Below are positions 17,879 through 26,355 of a stretch of 64,000 nucleotides of DNA, one piece after another. The stretch spans positions 1 to 64,000 of the forward strand of contig CAYJHQ010000008.1 in NCBI GenBank assembly GCA_964369775.1. The letters are read 5' to 3'. The stretch is from CAUPWF01 sp964369775 (GTDB lineage Bacteria; Bacillota; Clostridia; Lachnospirales; Lachnospiraceae). The notes below the pieces were generated by a model. It was not told the origin of the DNA and did not search any database. It saw only the letters and a program-made list of their open reading frames with translations. The first letter of the stretch is position 1, and every line of letters begins with the position of its first letter. Made by a program: the position numbers and the translations under genes.

Positions 17879-19149
17879 AGTCTATTCTTGATTTTTTTCA
17901 TCTGCTTACCTAGTTTTTCAAATCGTTTTTTCAGTTTTTCTTTCAATGGTTTTAATTTTTCAATCCACTCATGTACTTTATGCTTTATTCTGATATAACG
18001 CCACTTTATCCTTGCTCTTACTCTCTCTAGTCGCACAATTACATAGCGTCCTGCTATCCTCGCAAGCCTGACTGCCCAAGAAAACGGTAATAATATCGGT
18101 ATTTTCTTGACAATTTTAAACATACCTTCCATATACTCACGTGGTGGAAAGAACCATTCTCTAGCTTGTTTTCTTCTTTTAGCTTTTAACATGTTCAAAT
18201 AATCTTGGCTCACCTCTTCAACTAAAGGTAAAATCTTTGCACTTAACGCTCTCCCTTTTATCCCTTTTGAAAAAATGTATCGTTCCATATCTCTAAACAC
18301 TTCATCTTCTTCCGGGAAATTCATATTTCCAAACCAAAATGCTGATAATTTCACTAGATACACATGAAATGTATCAATATTCAAATCTTCTAATGCTTTA
18401 TTAACCGCATTATAATCCAGGAGTTTATATACTTGTAGGTAATAACACCATATATCCAAAACATCTTGAATACTAAGCTCTCCAATAGCAAATTTTTCCG
18501 CTGCACAAGAAAATAAGTAAAGGTAAAATTGTTCAGTTGTCAATTTGTGAATATAATATTTTTTATACTCTACAGTAAAATGATTCAATTTTTCCGAAAA
18601 ATACTTTTGAATTTTTTTGTTTAGAAAAGAAAATTCTGTCACTAATTGTACTGTAACTCCTGGAATCTTGTAGAACAACACGATTCCTTCTTCCTCTTCT
18701 TTTTGCTCATAATCTAAGTATTTCAGCGTTTCCATAGCTTGAGTTAGTGACTCTTTTTCTACTAGCAACTTAACTTTCTTTATGAATCGCATCTCTTTTT
18801 TGGGATAAAATTCTCTCATCTTATAATCAGAAACTATAAGGCAATGAATCTGTCTCTCCTCAAACAAGTTAAATATATCCTTTATAGCTCCTGAAAAACG
18901 CTCCTCACTAAATACTGCATCACGAAACCTATCTTCAAATGGCTTTCTCCATGTTTTTTTACTACCACTTTCCAACCCTAAAATGGCATAATAAACCACA
19001 TTAGCCACGTCGTGATAATCTGCTGTCTTATATATATAATCCCAAAGTGGTGGTATCTGTGTCCTTGGGATTTCATCTTGATTTACAACTGCTGATAGCA
19101 AATCTAACAAATATCTCAAGTCACTACTTCTTGCTTTTCTCTCGCTCAT
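17863..19149 (-). CDS. Nucleotidyltransferase-fold protein with lost catalytic residues
   Basis: A 428-residue protein resembling the uncharacterised 'nucleotidyltransferase family' (NTP_transf_5-like). Residues 101-141 align with its core strand-loop-strand. The two aspartates of the usual GDxDLLV motif are replaced by lysines (K125 and K127 in KKVKLLV), so it is probably catalytically dead or repurposed. The C-terminal 70 residues are extremely Lys/Arg-rich and helical, suggesting membrane-surface or nucleic-acid contact. The start at 19149 has a GGAG-type site upstream and overlaps the ATPase gene by 26 bases. The function is unknown. Confidence 0.6.
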   Translation of the reverse strand: MSERKARSSDLRYLLDLLSAVVNQDEIPRTQIPPLWDYIYKTADYHDVANVVYYAILGLESGSKKTWRKPFEDRFRDAVFSEERFSGAIKDIFNLFEERQIHCLIVSDYKMREFYPKKEMRFIKKVKLLVEKESLTQAMETLKYLDYEQKEEEEGIVLFYKIPGVTVQLVTEFSFLNKKIQKYFSEKLNHFTVEYKKYYIHKLTTEQFYLYLFSCAAEKFAIGELSIQDVLDIWCYYLQVYKLLDYNAVNKALEDLNIDTFHVYLVKLSAFWFGNMNFPEEDEVFRDMERYIFSKGIKGRALSAKILPLVEEVSQDYLNMLKAKRRKQAREWFFPPREYMEGMFKIVKKIPILLPFSWAVRLARIAGRYVIVRLERVRARIKWRYIRIKHKVHEWIEKLKPLKEKLKKRFEKLGKQMKKIKNRLNFKR

Positions 19150-19879
19150 ATGCCACCCTCTTCTCCTCAAACACATCCATCTTTTTTTCGTCATAAATAC
19201 TGTTTTTTTCGTCTGATACCACTGCACCTGATACCAGTGTGATTACCCTTTTTTTCATAATAGTAACTAGTTCCCTTGAGTGGCTTGCAACTATCATTGT
19301 AATCCCCAATCTGTTCAATTCTTCTAAAAGATACATCATATCCCACGCCATACCTCCACTGATATTAGCTGTTGGCTCGTCAATTACCATTATTTTGGGA
19401 TTTGTCACAATCGCTCTTGCTAACAATACTCTTGCCGCCTCACCTACTGAGATTTCTTCAGGGAAAAAATTTGCCTTATTAGCAATCCCCACAGTTGAAA
19501 GCGTTTTTTCTATTCTTTTTTTTCGAATCTTTCTTTTTACTTCTGTGGCTATCAATGGAAAATCTATATTTTCATATACTGTTTTATCTTGTAATAACCC
19601 AATCTCTGTATCCATAATCCCAAATTGCCTCCGGAAGTAGGGAATCTCCTTAGTGTTTAATTTTTGGGTATCTTTTTTCCCAATAATAACATTTCCTGAT
19701 GTCGGCATTTCCTGCCCAGAAAGCAACTTTAAAAGCGTACTCTTTCCCGACCCGCTTTTCCCTACAATAAACACAAATTCACCTTTTTCTATTGAAAAAG
19801 ATGCATCTTCTAAGGCTAATATTTTATTATTGTATTTTTTTGTCACTTTACGAAATTCTATCTCTATTTCTTTTTCCAT
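19124..19879 (-). CDS. FtsE-like ABC ATPase without a permease partner
   Basis: A 251-residue ABC ATPase closest in style to FtsE/LolD. Walker A (GKSGSGKST, 40-48), Walker B (KIMVIDEP, 162-169, catalytic E168) and the switch His200 are present. The signature motif is altered to ISVGEA (143-148) where LSGGEQ is usual, and the D-loop reads ANISGG. No FtsX-like or other permease gene is next to it. Instead its end overlaps the degenerate nucleotidyltransferase gene. The C-terminal tail is strongly charged. It may energise an unknown membrane partner encoded elsewhere. Confidence 0.8.
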   Translation of the reverse strand: MEKEIEIEFRKVTKKYNNKILALEDASFSIEKGEFVFIVGKSGSGKSTLLKLLSGQEMPTSGNVIIGKKDTQKLNTKEIPYFRRQFGIMDTEIGLLQDKTVYENIDFPLIATEVKRKIRKKRIEKTLSTVGIANKANFFPEEISVGEAARVLLARAIVTNPKIMVIDEPTANISGGMAWDMMYLLEELNRLGITMIVASHSRELVTIMKKRVITLVSGAVVSDEKNSIYDEKKMDVFEEKRVAYEREKSKK

Positions 19880-19939
19880 TGTTTTTCCTCTTTTTTTTTT
19901 CTCAACTATTCGTTATACTAGATATATAAGGAGGTTATG

Positions 19940-20620
19940 ATGAAAACAAAGAAACAATTAATCTATTTGAGTTTTCTAACCGTTTTATTAAGTTTATCAC
20001 TATCTGGCTCTACATTGCAAGATGTTACTGCACAAACTGAGGTAAATTCACTTCCACAGACCACCTCTGCTATTCCTGTTGAAGGTTTACTCGATGAATA
20101 TAAAGTACCTATTGTCGCTTATACACAAAATGACCCTTCATGGGCTAATTACCTTTATGGTGGTGTGGATCCTATGGCGTCACATGGATGTGGACCTACT
20201 GTCCTTGCTATAGGGGTTAGCTCACTCTCTGACCAAAACTTAACACCTGTACAAGCTGCTGACTGGTCTACCCAGAATAGCTACCATTATCCCGACAGCG
20301 GTTCTGTGCATGCTTTGATCCCTGACGGTGCTACTAATTTCGGTCTAAAAGTGGAAATTCTCTCTTCTGTCAGCGAGGATATCGCCAAGATGATTTTTCT
20401 ACAGGATAAAATTATTGTTTTCCTCATGGGACCTGGCGACTTCACTGATGGAGGACACTTTATCATCGCTTATGGTTACGCTCCAGATGGCACTATCTAC
20501 ATTCACGACCCTGCAAGTCCTGAGCGTAGTAGTAAGACTTGGCCTATTTCAACCCTCGTCTCTCAAGTATCTAAAAATGCATACAACGGCGGACCTATAT
20601 GGGTTCTTTCGCAACCGTAA
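19940..20620 (+). CDS. Secreted C39-like peptidase
   Basis: A 226-residue protein with a Sec signal peptide (about 1-31) and a C39-like papain-fold domain. The catalytic Cys84 is in SHGCGPT, His173 in GGHFIIAYGY and Asp190 in YIHDPAS. Such stand-alone YvpB-type domains are exported cysteine peptidases of uncertain substrate, distinct from bacteriocin ABC transporters. An ATG three bases earlier also exists, but the AAGGAGG site spaces better to 19940. It is divergent from the ATPase gene and convergent with the fliD operon, with a terminator between. Confidence 0.82.
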   Translation: MKTKKQLIYLSFLTVLLSLSLSGSTLQDVTAQTEVNSLPQTTSAIPVEGLLDEYKVPIVAYTQNDPSWANYLYGGVDPMASHGCGPTVLAIGVSSLSDQNLTPVQAADWSTQNSYHYPDSGSVHALIPDGATNFGLKVEILSSVSEDIAKMIFLQDKIIVFLMGPGDFTDGGHFIIAYGYAPDGTIYIHDPASPERSSKTWPISTLVSQVSKNAYNGGPIWVLSQP

Positions 20621-20640
20621 CTGTTGTTATGCATAACATG

Positions 20641-20680
20641 AAACAAGATGAAACCTCGACCTGAGTGTTTCATCTTGTTT
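20641..20680. terminator. Bidirectional intrinsic terminator
   Basis: A 14-bp perfect stem (AAACAAGATGAAAC, 20641-20654, with its complement 20667-20680) and a 12-base loop, followed by T-runs. It separates the C39 peptidase gene from the convergent fliD-fliS operon. Confidence 0.9.
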
Positions 20681-20682
20681 TT

Positions 20683-21102
20683 TTACTCGTAATATGATTG
20701 CTTCCCAACCACTCTCTGACTCATTAACTTATCGACTTCAACAATTCTTTCCCACACACTTCGGATGCCACCTGTCAAAACTATGCAGTCTTTAAACTCA
20801 TCTTGTTCTGCTAACCCGCTTTCAGCAATTTGGTTCCGAAGTAATAGATTGGCTCTAAAAACCGAGATCACACCCATCTCGTCTACTTTTTGTAAAATGC
20901 GTCTATCGCAACCTTTTACTTCTTCTAGGTGCTTTGCTCTACAAGAAAGTGATTCTTTTGATGCAAATTTATTATTTTCCTCTAAAGCTTGTTTTAATAA
21001 CTTTGTCTCATCTAACACCAAACTCATATGTCTATACTTACACTTTAGCTCTGACTCTATAAACTCAGCGACAGCTTTCATTTTTTCTTCTTTTGACATC
21101 AT
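20683..21102 (-). CDS. Uncharacterised protein downstream of fliS
   Basis: A 139-residue soluble, mostly helical and charged protein that I do not recognise. It starts 4 bases after the fliS stop, so it is probably co-translated with fliS. Several FliD-FliS loci carry a small third gene (FliT-like chaperone) here, but no FliT signature can be seen. It has three cysteines (near 21, 54 and 65) and an internal helix pair. It could be an export chaperone or flagellar assembly factor by position only. Confidence 0.6.
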   Translation of the reverse strand: MMSKEEKMKAVAEFIESELKCKYRHMSLVLDETKLLKQALEENNKFASKESLSCRAKHLEEVKGCDRRILQKVDEMGVISVFRANLLLRNQIAESGLAEQDEFKDCIVLTGGIRSVWERIVEVDKLMSQRVVGKQSYYE

Positions 21103-21106
21103 ACGT

Positions 21107-21472
21107 CTACGCCTCTTTTTTCGCTTCTATGAATGCGCTTCTCACTTCGCTAATCAATGGTTGAATCCCTTGTATCGGCTCTACCTTTCTGCTTGCTTTT
21201 GCTCTAGAGAGTTCTTTTATATAAAAATTGTACAAATTAGCCAACTCTCTACTGATAGCATAATCATAATTTAAAGTTTGTTTTAGGTATTGCAAAATCT
21301 CTACTGCTCGTTGAATCGACTGCTCAAAGGTATCAAATACTTGATTTTCGCAAGAAATCTCTGCTCTCTTCAATCTTTTTAGCAACTCATCATACAACAG
21401 CACTAGCAATTCCCCTTGTGTCATAGTCATTACTGACTGTTCCTTATACTGCTGCAATCCTTTTTCATACAT
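21107..21472 (-). CDS. fliS: Flagellin export chaperone FliS
   Basis: A 121-residue FliS that caps the flagellin C-terminus before export. The family start with YKEQSVMTMTQGELLVLLYDELLKRLKRA is clear, as is the central LNYDYAISRELANLYNFYIKEL helix. It directly follows fliD. Confidence 0.95.
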   Translation of the reverse strand: MYEKGLQQYKEQSVMTMTQGELLVLLYDELLKRLKRAEISCENQVFDTFEQSIQRAVEILQYLKQTLNYDYAISRELANLYNFYIKELSRAKASRKVEPIQGIQPLISEVRSAFIEAKKEA

Positions 21473-21489
21473 ATTTTATCGTGCCCCCT

Positions 21490-23874
21490 CTAATAAGTGA
21501 ACATAGAACTGATATAACTGCTTTGAGAGTTCATCTGTGAAATCAATGTCTCAAGTGTAGTAAACTCTCGTACATATCGATCTTGTTCCATTTCTAATTG
21601 ATCCTCAAAATCCGCAATCAATTCATCAATCATCTTAATTTCATTCTGATAAGTATTCTCTATAACTGTGGTCGGTGCGTGAATAGATCCTGCTTTTTCT
21701 ACTAGGATTCCTTTTGTAGCCCCTGTCATTCCAGCATACTTATCCATAATTTCATCAAGGCGCACCATCAATCCTGCCGCTGTGGTTGTTCCATCTGCAT
21801 TAGTCTCTTCCTTTACTGTAAATGCATCTTGAACTGCTTCTGGATCCTCTTCTAGGGCTGCTTTAAACTTCGTTTCATCAAAGTTAATCTTACCTTTATC
21901 TTTATAATCTGTAGACACAGTAATTCCCATCTCTTCAAATGTCTCACGCATAGAAGTTGGAATTAAAAATCTAAGCTCGTCTGATAAGCTTCTTAAATCA
22001 CTGTCATTATAGAGCATACCTTTCATCGCTTCTTCTTCCCAATTTTCGATTTCGCTCTCAGACATGTCTTCTTTTTGATCATCTGTTAGTGGTGCATAAT
22101 CTCTATCGTGTACTGTTGTAAGCTCAGAGTTTACATCTGCTAAAATCTTATTATAAGCATCTATCATCTCTTTTACTACTTCAGTCGTCTTTTCCGTATC
22201 AACTTCTGCATCAAATTTTACTGACTGCGATGCATCAATAGTATCAATGGTATCTCCTGTATATCCAAATGTTCCAGATACTGATACACTTAATCCATCC
22301 ATATCAAATGAATTTGAAGATCTAGTAAGCTCAACTGGACTATCCATACCTTCATACTGTACTGCTACTATCGCATCTTGCCCTTCAATTCTCTGCCCTT
22401 CTACATCTCCAAACAACTGCTTTGCTATATCACCACTTAAATCTATCACTCCACTTGCGCCTTCTTGTGTCGACTTAACAAGAAATTTATCAGTCTCTTT
22501 TTGATAAGACACTTCTAAATTCAATTCTTCAATATCATTAATTGTATCTATGATCTCTTGAACACTACTATCCCATGAAAGTCCATAATCAGCCATCAAA
22601 TCCACAGTAACTCCATTATTTGAAATGATCATCTTTGATGGTTCCGCTATTACAGCATCTCCTTTTAATCCTGATTCAGCGATGCTTTTATTTAAATCTA
22701 CACGGTTAGATGCTCCTGCATCAATTCCAAAAAATCCTTCTCCACCTAACAATTCACTGCTACCACCTGCAATATATAAATGTGAAGTAGTATCGTTTCC
22801 GCTTGGTGTTACTGTCTTAAATTCTAAACTAGCATTGCCTGATGCATCAACATCCAAACCTACTGAAATTCTGTTTGCTCCAAATGCTTGATTTAACTGC
22901 GCTTGGATATCATCTTTCATATCCCCTGCGTTATTATATGCTCCTAGTGTAATTGTCTCTGTTTTTCCGTTATAGCTAAAACTTAGTGTCTTACCTTCTA
23001 AGAAGGTATTTGCCATCTCACTTTCTACAACATCTGCTCTTGTTACCGCACTTTTTGCCGATAATGTTCCACTTCCTTCAACTGTTAACTCGCTTGGTGT
23101 CTCCCCTTCTGCTACAAAACCTAGCTCTGTTAAGACGTTCCCTGTTCCACTAACAATCTCAACTGAGTTTCCTAATCCGTTACCTGTAATCGAGAACACT
23201 CCTGAATCTGATACTGAAAATGATAATACTTCGCTAAATTTTTGAGTTCCTCCACCTGCTTGTGGAACATCTACTTCGGAAAGACCTTTATTGATTGCAT
23301 CCGCAATCGCTTGCATGCCATTCTCTGAACTCAAATCAGCTATATCGCTTATATTTACAGTATAGTTTTCACCACCATATTTTAGTACGATACTATCACC
23401 TTCTACTTTGCTCTTTTCAATCTGAGAGGTTGAAAAATCGGCTTTAAATTGACCTGTTGAAAGCAGTTGATTAGAAGAGGTTCCTGCTGTAGTCATCTTT
23501 GCATCTTGTGCCAGCTGCTTTACTCCTGCTATTACCATATTATTCGCAGATGAACTTACCCCTTTTACAGATACATAGTTACTGTTACTTCCTACAGCTG
23601 TAATTAAACTTTGTGCAAATAAAGTAGATGATAGCAAATTTGAAGATGATGTAAATGACATATATTTCTCACTAAAATCATACATTGATGAAGTTAACCC
23701 TTGCATTGCATTTTGCGTCCATAGCATAGTCTGCTTTTCTTGCTCTTGCTTTGCTATCTTCAGCCTTGTTGCATAGGTCATATCCTCTATCAACGTATCT
23801 CTGTCTAATCCACTGGCTAAACCACCATACCCACTTAATCCTGATGAACTTGTTACTCCACTAATTGATGACAT
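21490..23874 (-). CDS. fliD: Flagellar filament cap protein FliD
   Basis: A 794-residue cap protein that helps flagellin subunits fold at the filament tip. The N-terminal LASGLDRDTLIEDMTYATRLKI segment and the C-terminal coiled region, with DRYVREFTTLETLISQMNSQSSYI near the end, are typical. It is long for the family (often 450-700) because of the central domain repeats, in contrast with the very short flagellin here. An AAGGAGG site precedes the ATG. Confidence 0.95.
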   Translation of the reverse strand: MSSISGVTSSSGLSGYGGLASGLDRDTLIEDMTYATRLKIAKQEQEKQTMLWTQNAMQGLTSSMYDFSEKYMSFTSSSNLLSSTLFAQSLITAVGSNSNYVSVKGVSSSANNMVIAGVKQLAQDAKMTTAGTSSNQLLSTGQFKADFSTSQIEKSKVEGDSIVLKYGGENYTVNISDIADLSSENGMQAIADAINKGLSEVDVPQAGGGTQKFSEVLSFSVSDSGVFSITGNGLGNSVEIVSGTGNVLTELGFVAEGETPSELTVEGSGTLSAKSAVTRADVVESEMANTFLEGKTLSFSYNGKTETITLGAYNNAGDMKDDIQAQLNQAFGANRISVGLDVDASGNASLEFKTVTPSGNDTTSHLYIAGGSSELLGGEGFFGIDAGASNRVDLNKSIAESGLKGDAVIAEPSKMIISNNGVTVDLMADYGLSWDSSVQEIIDTINDIEELNLEVSYQKETDKFLVKSTQEGASGVIDLSGDIAKQLFGDVEGQRIEGQDAIVAVQYEGMDSPVELTRSSNSFDMDGLSVSVSGTFGYTGDTIDTIDASQSVKFDAEVDTEKTTEVVKEMIDAYNKILADVNSELTTVHDRDYAPLTDDQKEDMSESEIENWEEEAMKGMLYNDSDLRSLSDELRFLIPTSMRETFEEMGITVSTDYKDKGKINFDETKFKAALEEDPEAVQDAFTVKEETNADGTTTAAGLMVRLDEIMDKYAGMTGATKGILVEKAGSIHAPTTVIENTYQNEIKMIDELIADFEDQLEMEQDRYVREFTTLETLISQMNSQSSYISSMFTY

Positions 23875-23911
23875 ATTATATCCTCCTTATAATTACATTG
23901 CTCTATATGAT

Positions 23912-23937
23912 ATATCGCCTTTTTCTTAATATTTTTC
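23912..23937 (-). promoter_or_regulatory. Probable sigma-28 promoter of fliD-fliS
   Basis: On the minus strand GGCGATAT (23912-23919) differs by one base from the sigma-28 -10 consensus GCCGATAT. GAAA (23934-23937) lies 14 bp upstream. It sits between the terminator of the big flagellar operon and fliD, which fits late expression of the cap genes. Confidence 0.6.
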
Positions 23938-23957
23938 CTTGATAACTTTCTATCGAC

Positions 23958-23996
23958 AGAAAAAAAGAATAGTTAAGTAAAACTCAACTATTCTTT
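23958..23996 (-). terminator. Terminator of the large flagellar operon
   Basis: An 11-bp stem (23964-23974 with 23986-23996) is followed on the minus strand by a run of at least six T. It overlaps the end of the comFB-domain gene and separates that transcript from fliD. Confidence 0.8.
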
Positions 23997-24569
23997 ATCA
24001 TGATGTGGATTTTCTTTTACTTGAATGCTAGCCTTAGTTAACTCAATCATTACAAGACTTGCATATTTTGTTGAATAATAGTTCAGTAGTGGTGAAATAT
24101 CATCTGCATTTACTACTATATATTTAGCAGGTAAATTCGTAAGGGCCAATGCCATTGTATCCGCAATACAACGAGAGCAGGAACAGCATCCAAAATTATC
24201 CATATATTCTAACACTTGCTCTTTTACAATATGCTCCATCACACTGATAAAACGCGCTGTTTTCTCACTCGTTGGTTCTTCTACACTCTCACTTATCGGT
24301 GCTTCTACCGCACTTTCGGTTGCTTGCTCTGTTAGTAACTCTTCTGCTAAGCTTTCACTTTCTACAACCTCTTCGATACTTTCTTCTAACGATTCACGAA
24401 TTTTTTCCGCAATCTGGTTGTTTGCCTCTTTTGGTTGTACTACAGAAATCGTGCTTTGCTCTGGATCAATTGGAGGACGTGCCTGTTTTTCTATTTCTTC
24501 TAAACTCGTGTCTCCACCATTGGAAATTAAATTAAGTACATGGTTTGTCTTATTGGACTTTCTTGCCAT
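23988..24569 (-). CDS. ComFB-domain protein with acidic N-terminal linker
   Basis: A 193-residue protein. Residues 1-105 are low-complexity and rich in Glu, Ser and Ala. Residues 108-185 are a ComFB domain with the cysteine cluster CCSCSRCIAD followed by MALALTNLPAKYIVV. Bacillus ComFB is a late-competence protein of unclear role, and cyanobacterial ComFB-type proteins have been reported to bind cyclic dinucleotides. It is the last gene of the flagellar operon, directly after parA, and its end lies inside the terminator. A link to second-messenger control of motility is inference. Confidence 0.8.
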   Translation of the reverse strand: MARKSNKTNHVLNLISNGGDTSLEEIEKQARPPIDPEQSTISVVQPKEANNQIAEKIRESLEESIEEVVESESLAEELLTEQATESAVEAPISESVEEPTSEKTARFISVMEHIVKEQVLEYMDNFGCCSCSRCIADTMALALTNLPAKYIVVNADDISPLLNYYSTKYASLVMIELTKASIQVKENPHHDKE

Positions 24570-24618
24570 TTTATACTCCCTCCATTCTCTCTAATAAAAA
24601 TGATTACTCATTTGCAAA

Positions 24619-25380
24619 TTATATTCTTTTTAACATTTCCGTAATAAAACTTCTGTAATCTTTTGATGGATTGGATCTCGGTGAATAATCTATAACACTC
24701 ATTCCATGTGCCGGTGCTTCTCCTACCGCTACTCCAGATCTTATCGTTGTTTCAAACAATGATGTTCCGATTTGACCTGCTACTGTTTCTGCCATCTCTT
24801 TCACATCCTTCGCCAAATTTGTTCTTGCGTTGTATCTAGTCAATAAAATTCCAAGAACTTGTAGATTTGGGTTTATCGATGACGTCACACTCTCTATTGT
24901 TTCTTTTAATTGCACAAGTCCTACTAGGCTTAATATCTCAGCAGACATTGGAATAATCAAATAATTTGCTGCAACATATGCATTTATCGTCAAAAGATTC
25001 AATGCTGGTGGAGTATCAATCACAATATAATCGTACTCATCTTCCACCTCTAATAATGCATTTTTCAGTACAGTTTGCTTATCTTGGTTTTGCACTTGTA
25101 CGTTTGCTTCGCTAAGTAAAATATTGGATGTGATAACATCTCCATATTCTTCTGATTGACGAATAACTTGACGAATACCAGTTTCACCCTTAAGAAGTTC
25201 ATTAACTGTATGTCCTTCTTCTATATCTACTCCTAAACTAAACCCTAGATTTCCTTGCGGATCCAAATCTATAGATAGAACTTTTTTATTTCTTTTGATA
25301 AGACCTGCCACGATGGCATTTGAAGTAGTCGTTTTACCTACTCCTCCTTTTTGATTCGTTACTACGATTGTCACTGCCAC
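24619..25380 (-). CDS. ParA/Soj-family ATPase
   Basis: A 253-residue ParA ATPase with the deviant Walker A motif KGGVGKTT (11-18), the DLDPQGN switch near residue 38 and the IDTPPALNLLT Walker B region. No ParB gene adjoins it. The sequence is Soj-like rather than FlhG-like: it lacks the long N-terminal FlhF-activating extension. It lies between cheW and the ComFB gene at the end of the flagellar operon, so placing chemotaxis arrays (ParC-like) or flagella is a plausible role. This is inference. Confidence 0.9.
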   Translation of the reverse strand: MAVTIVVTNQKGGVGKTTTSNAIVAGLIKRNKKVLSIDLDPQGNLGFSLGVDIEEGHTVNELLKGETGIRQVIRQSEEYGDVITSNILLSEANVQVQNQDKQTVLKNALLEVEDEYDYIVIDTPPALNLLTINAYVAANYLIIPMSAEILSLVGLVQLKETIESVTSSINPNLQVLGILLTRYNARTNLAKDVKEMAETVAGQIGTSLFETTIRSGVAVGEAPAHGMSVIDYSPRSNPSKDYRSFITEMLKRI

Positions 25381-25398
25381 AATACGTTCCCTCCACCT

Positions 25399-25845
25399 TT
25401 ACACGTTATGAATCTCCATCGAGATATCTCCTACTACTTTTTCTATATCGATAAGCACCATCAGTTCATTGTCACTTTCTACAATTCCACCTGAAGCACC
25501 TTTTTCTTCATTATAAAACTCTGTATCTTGCTTTTTAATATCTCTTTCTGAAATCTTTAAGATTCCTTCCACAGAATGCACTCTTAGTGCAATATTCATA
25601 TTATTAAAATTAGTAATCACAAATAAATCTTTATCACTAGTGTCTGATTCATTTTTGCTCAAATAATAAGGTAAATCAATCACTGTGATTATAGCCTCTC
25701 TCTGTTTAAATACTCCCTCTACAATTTTATGAGAATCTGGAACTGGTTTTGATTTTGTCGCTACCATAATTTCTTTTACATGCTTTACATCTATCCCATA
25801 AAGCTCTCCATACACCTTAAATTGCATCACTTCCATATTTTCCAC
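25399..25845 (-). CDS. cheW: CheW-like chemotaxis coupling protein
   Basis: A 148-residue CheW domain protein (MQFKVYGELYGIDVKHVKEIM, GVFKQREAIITVIDLPYYL) that links receptors to CheA. It is one of two CheW genes here; the other is next to cheA. It has no receiver domain, so it is not CheV. The 20-base gap to cheD shows the same operon. Confidence 0.88.
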   Translation of the reverse strand: MENMEVMQFKVYGELYGIDVKHVKEIMVATKSKPVPDSHKIVEGVFKQREAIITVIDLPYYLSKNESDTSDKDLFVITNFNNMNIALRVHSVEGILKISERDIKKQDTEFYNEEKGASGGIVESDNELMVLIDIEKVVGDISMEIHNV

Positions 25846-25866
25846 TGCACTGCCCTCTCTTTTTCA

Positions 25867-26355
25867 CTATATCCACACATCTGTATGCCCTATTGTTCGA
25901 ATGCTCACTCGCCCTGTAGCTACTTCTATAGACATTGTACGCGCGATACCTCCGCCTACTTCTTGCCCTACAATCGGTATATGTTCCAAGTTTAGTATGG
26001 ACTTAACCGCTTCAATGTTGCGTTGCCCTATATTTCCGAGGCTTGAGTTTTCGAAGGTGTTGAACATCTTTGCCCCACCTGCTATCTTGCATACATATCT
26101 ACTTCTTATGCCACCTTTTTGATTCATCTCAAGAATCATTTTTCTAATTCCTGTATCCGCAAATTTATATACTTGTTGCTCATTTACTTTCAGGGCACTT
26201 GGTAACATAATATGTAGTAAAGCTGCTAGTTTTAATGCGGGATCATACAAACTGATTCCTACACATGAACCTAAGGCATATGTAATCAATACATCATTTT
26301 GTTTTCCTATTTGCATATCTGCTATATTAACAGTAATCATATTTCCCATCAACAT
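25867..26355 (-). CDS. cheD: Chemoreceptor glutamine deamidase CheD
   Basis: A 162-residue CheD that deamidates receptor glutamines and binds CheC. The catalytic Cys is in ALGSCVGISLYDP and His in LLHIMLPSA. It overlaps the cheC stop, with in-frame ATG codons at 26355, 26349 (a TGATG overlap) and 26340 as possible starts. A CheC-CheD pair is typical of Bacillus-type adaptation. Confidence 0.95.
   Translation of the reverse strand: MLMGNMITVNIADMQIGKQNDVLITYALGSCVGISLYDPALKLAALLHIMLPSALKVNEQQVYKFADTGIRKMILEMNQKGGIRSRYVCKIAGGAKMFNTFENSSLGNIGQRNIEAVKSILNLEHIPIVGQEVGGGIARTMSIEVATGRVSIRTIGHTDVWI

Noticed and set aside
19880..19936. Divergent promoters between the ATPase and C39 genes
   Set aside because: TATACT-like -10 elements exist but no -35 could be placed with proper spacing in the short, T-rich gap.
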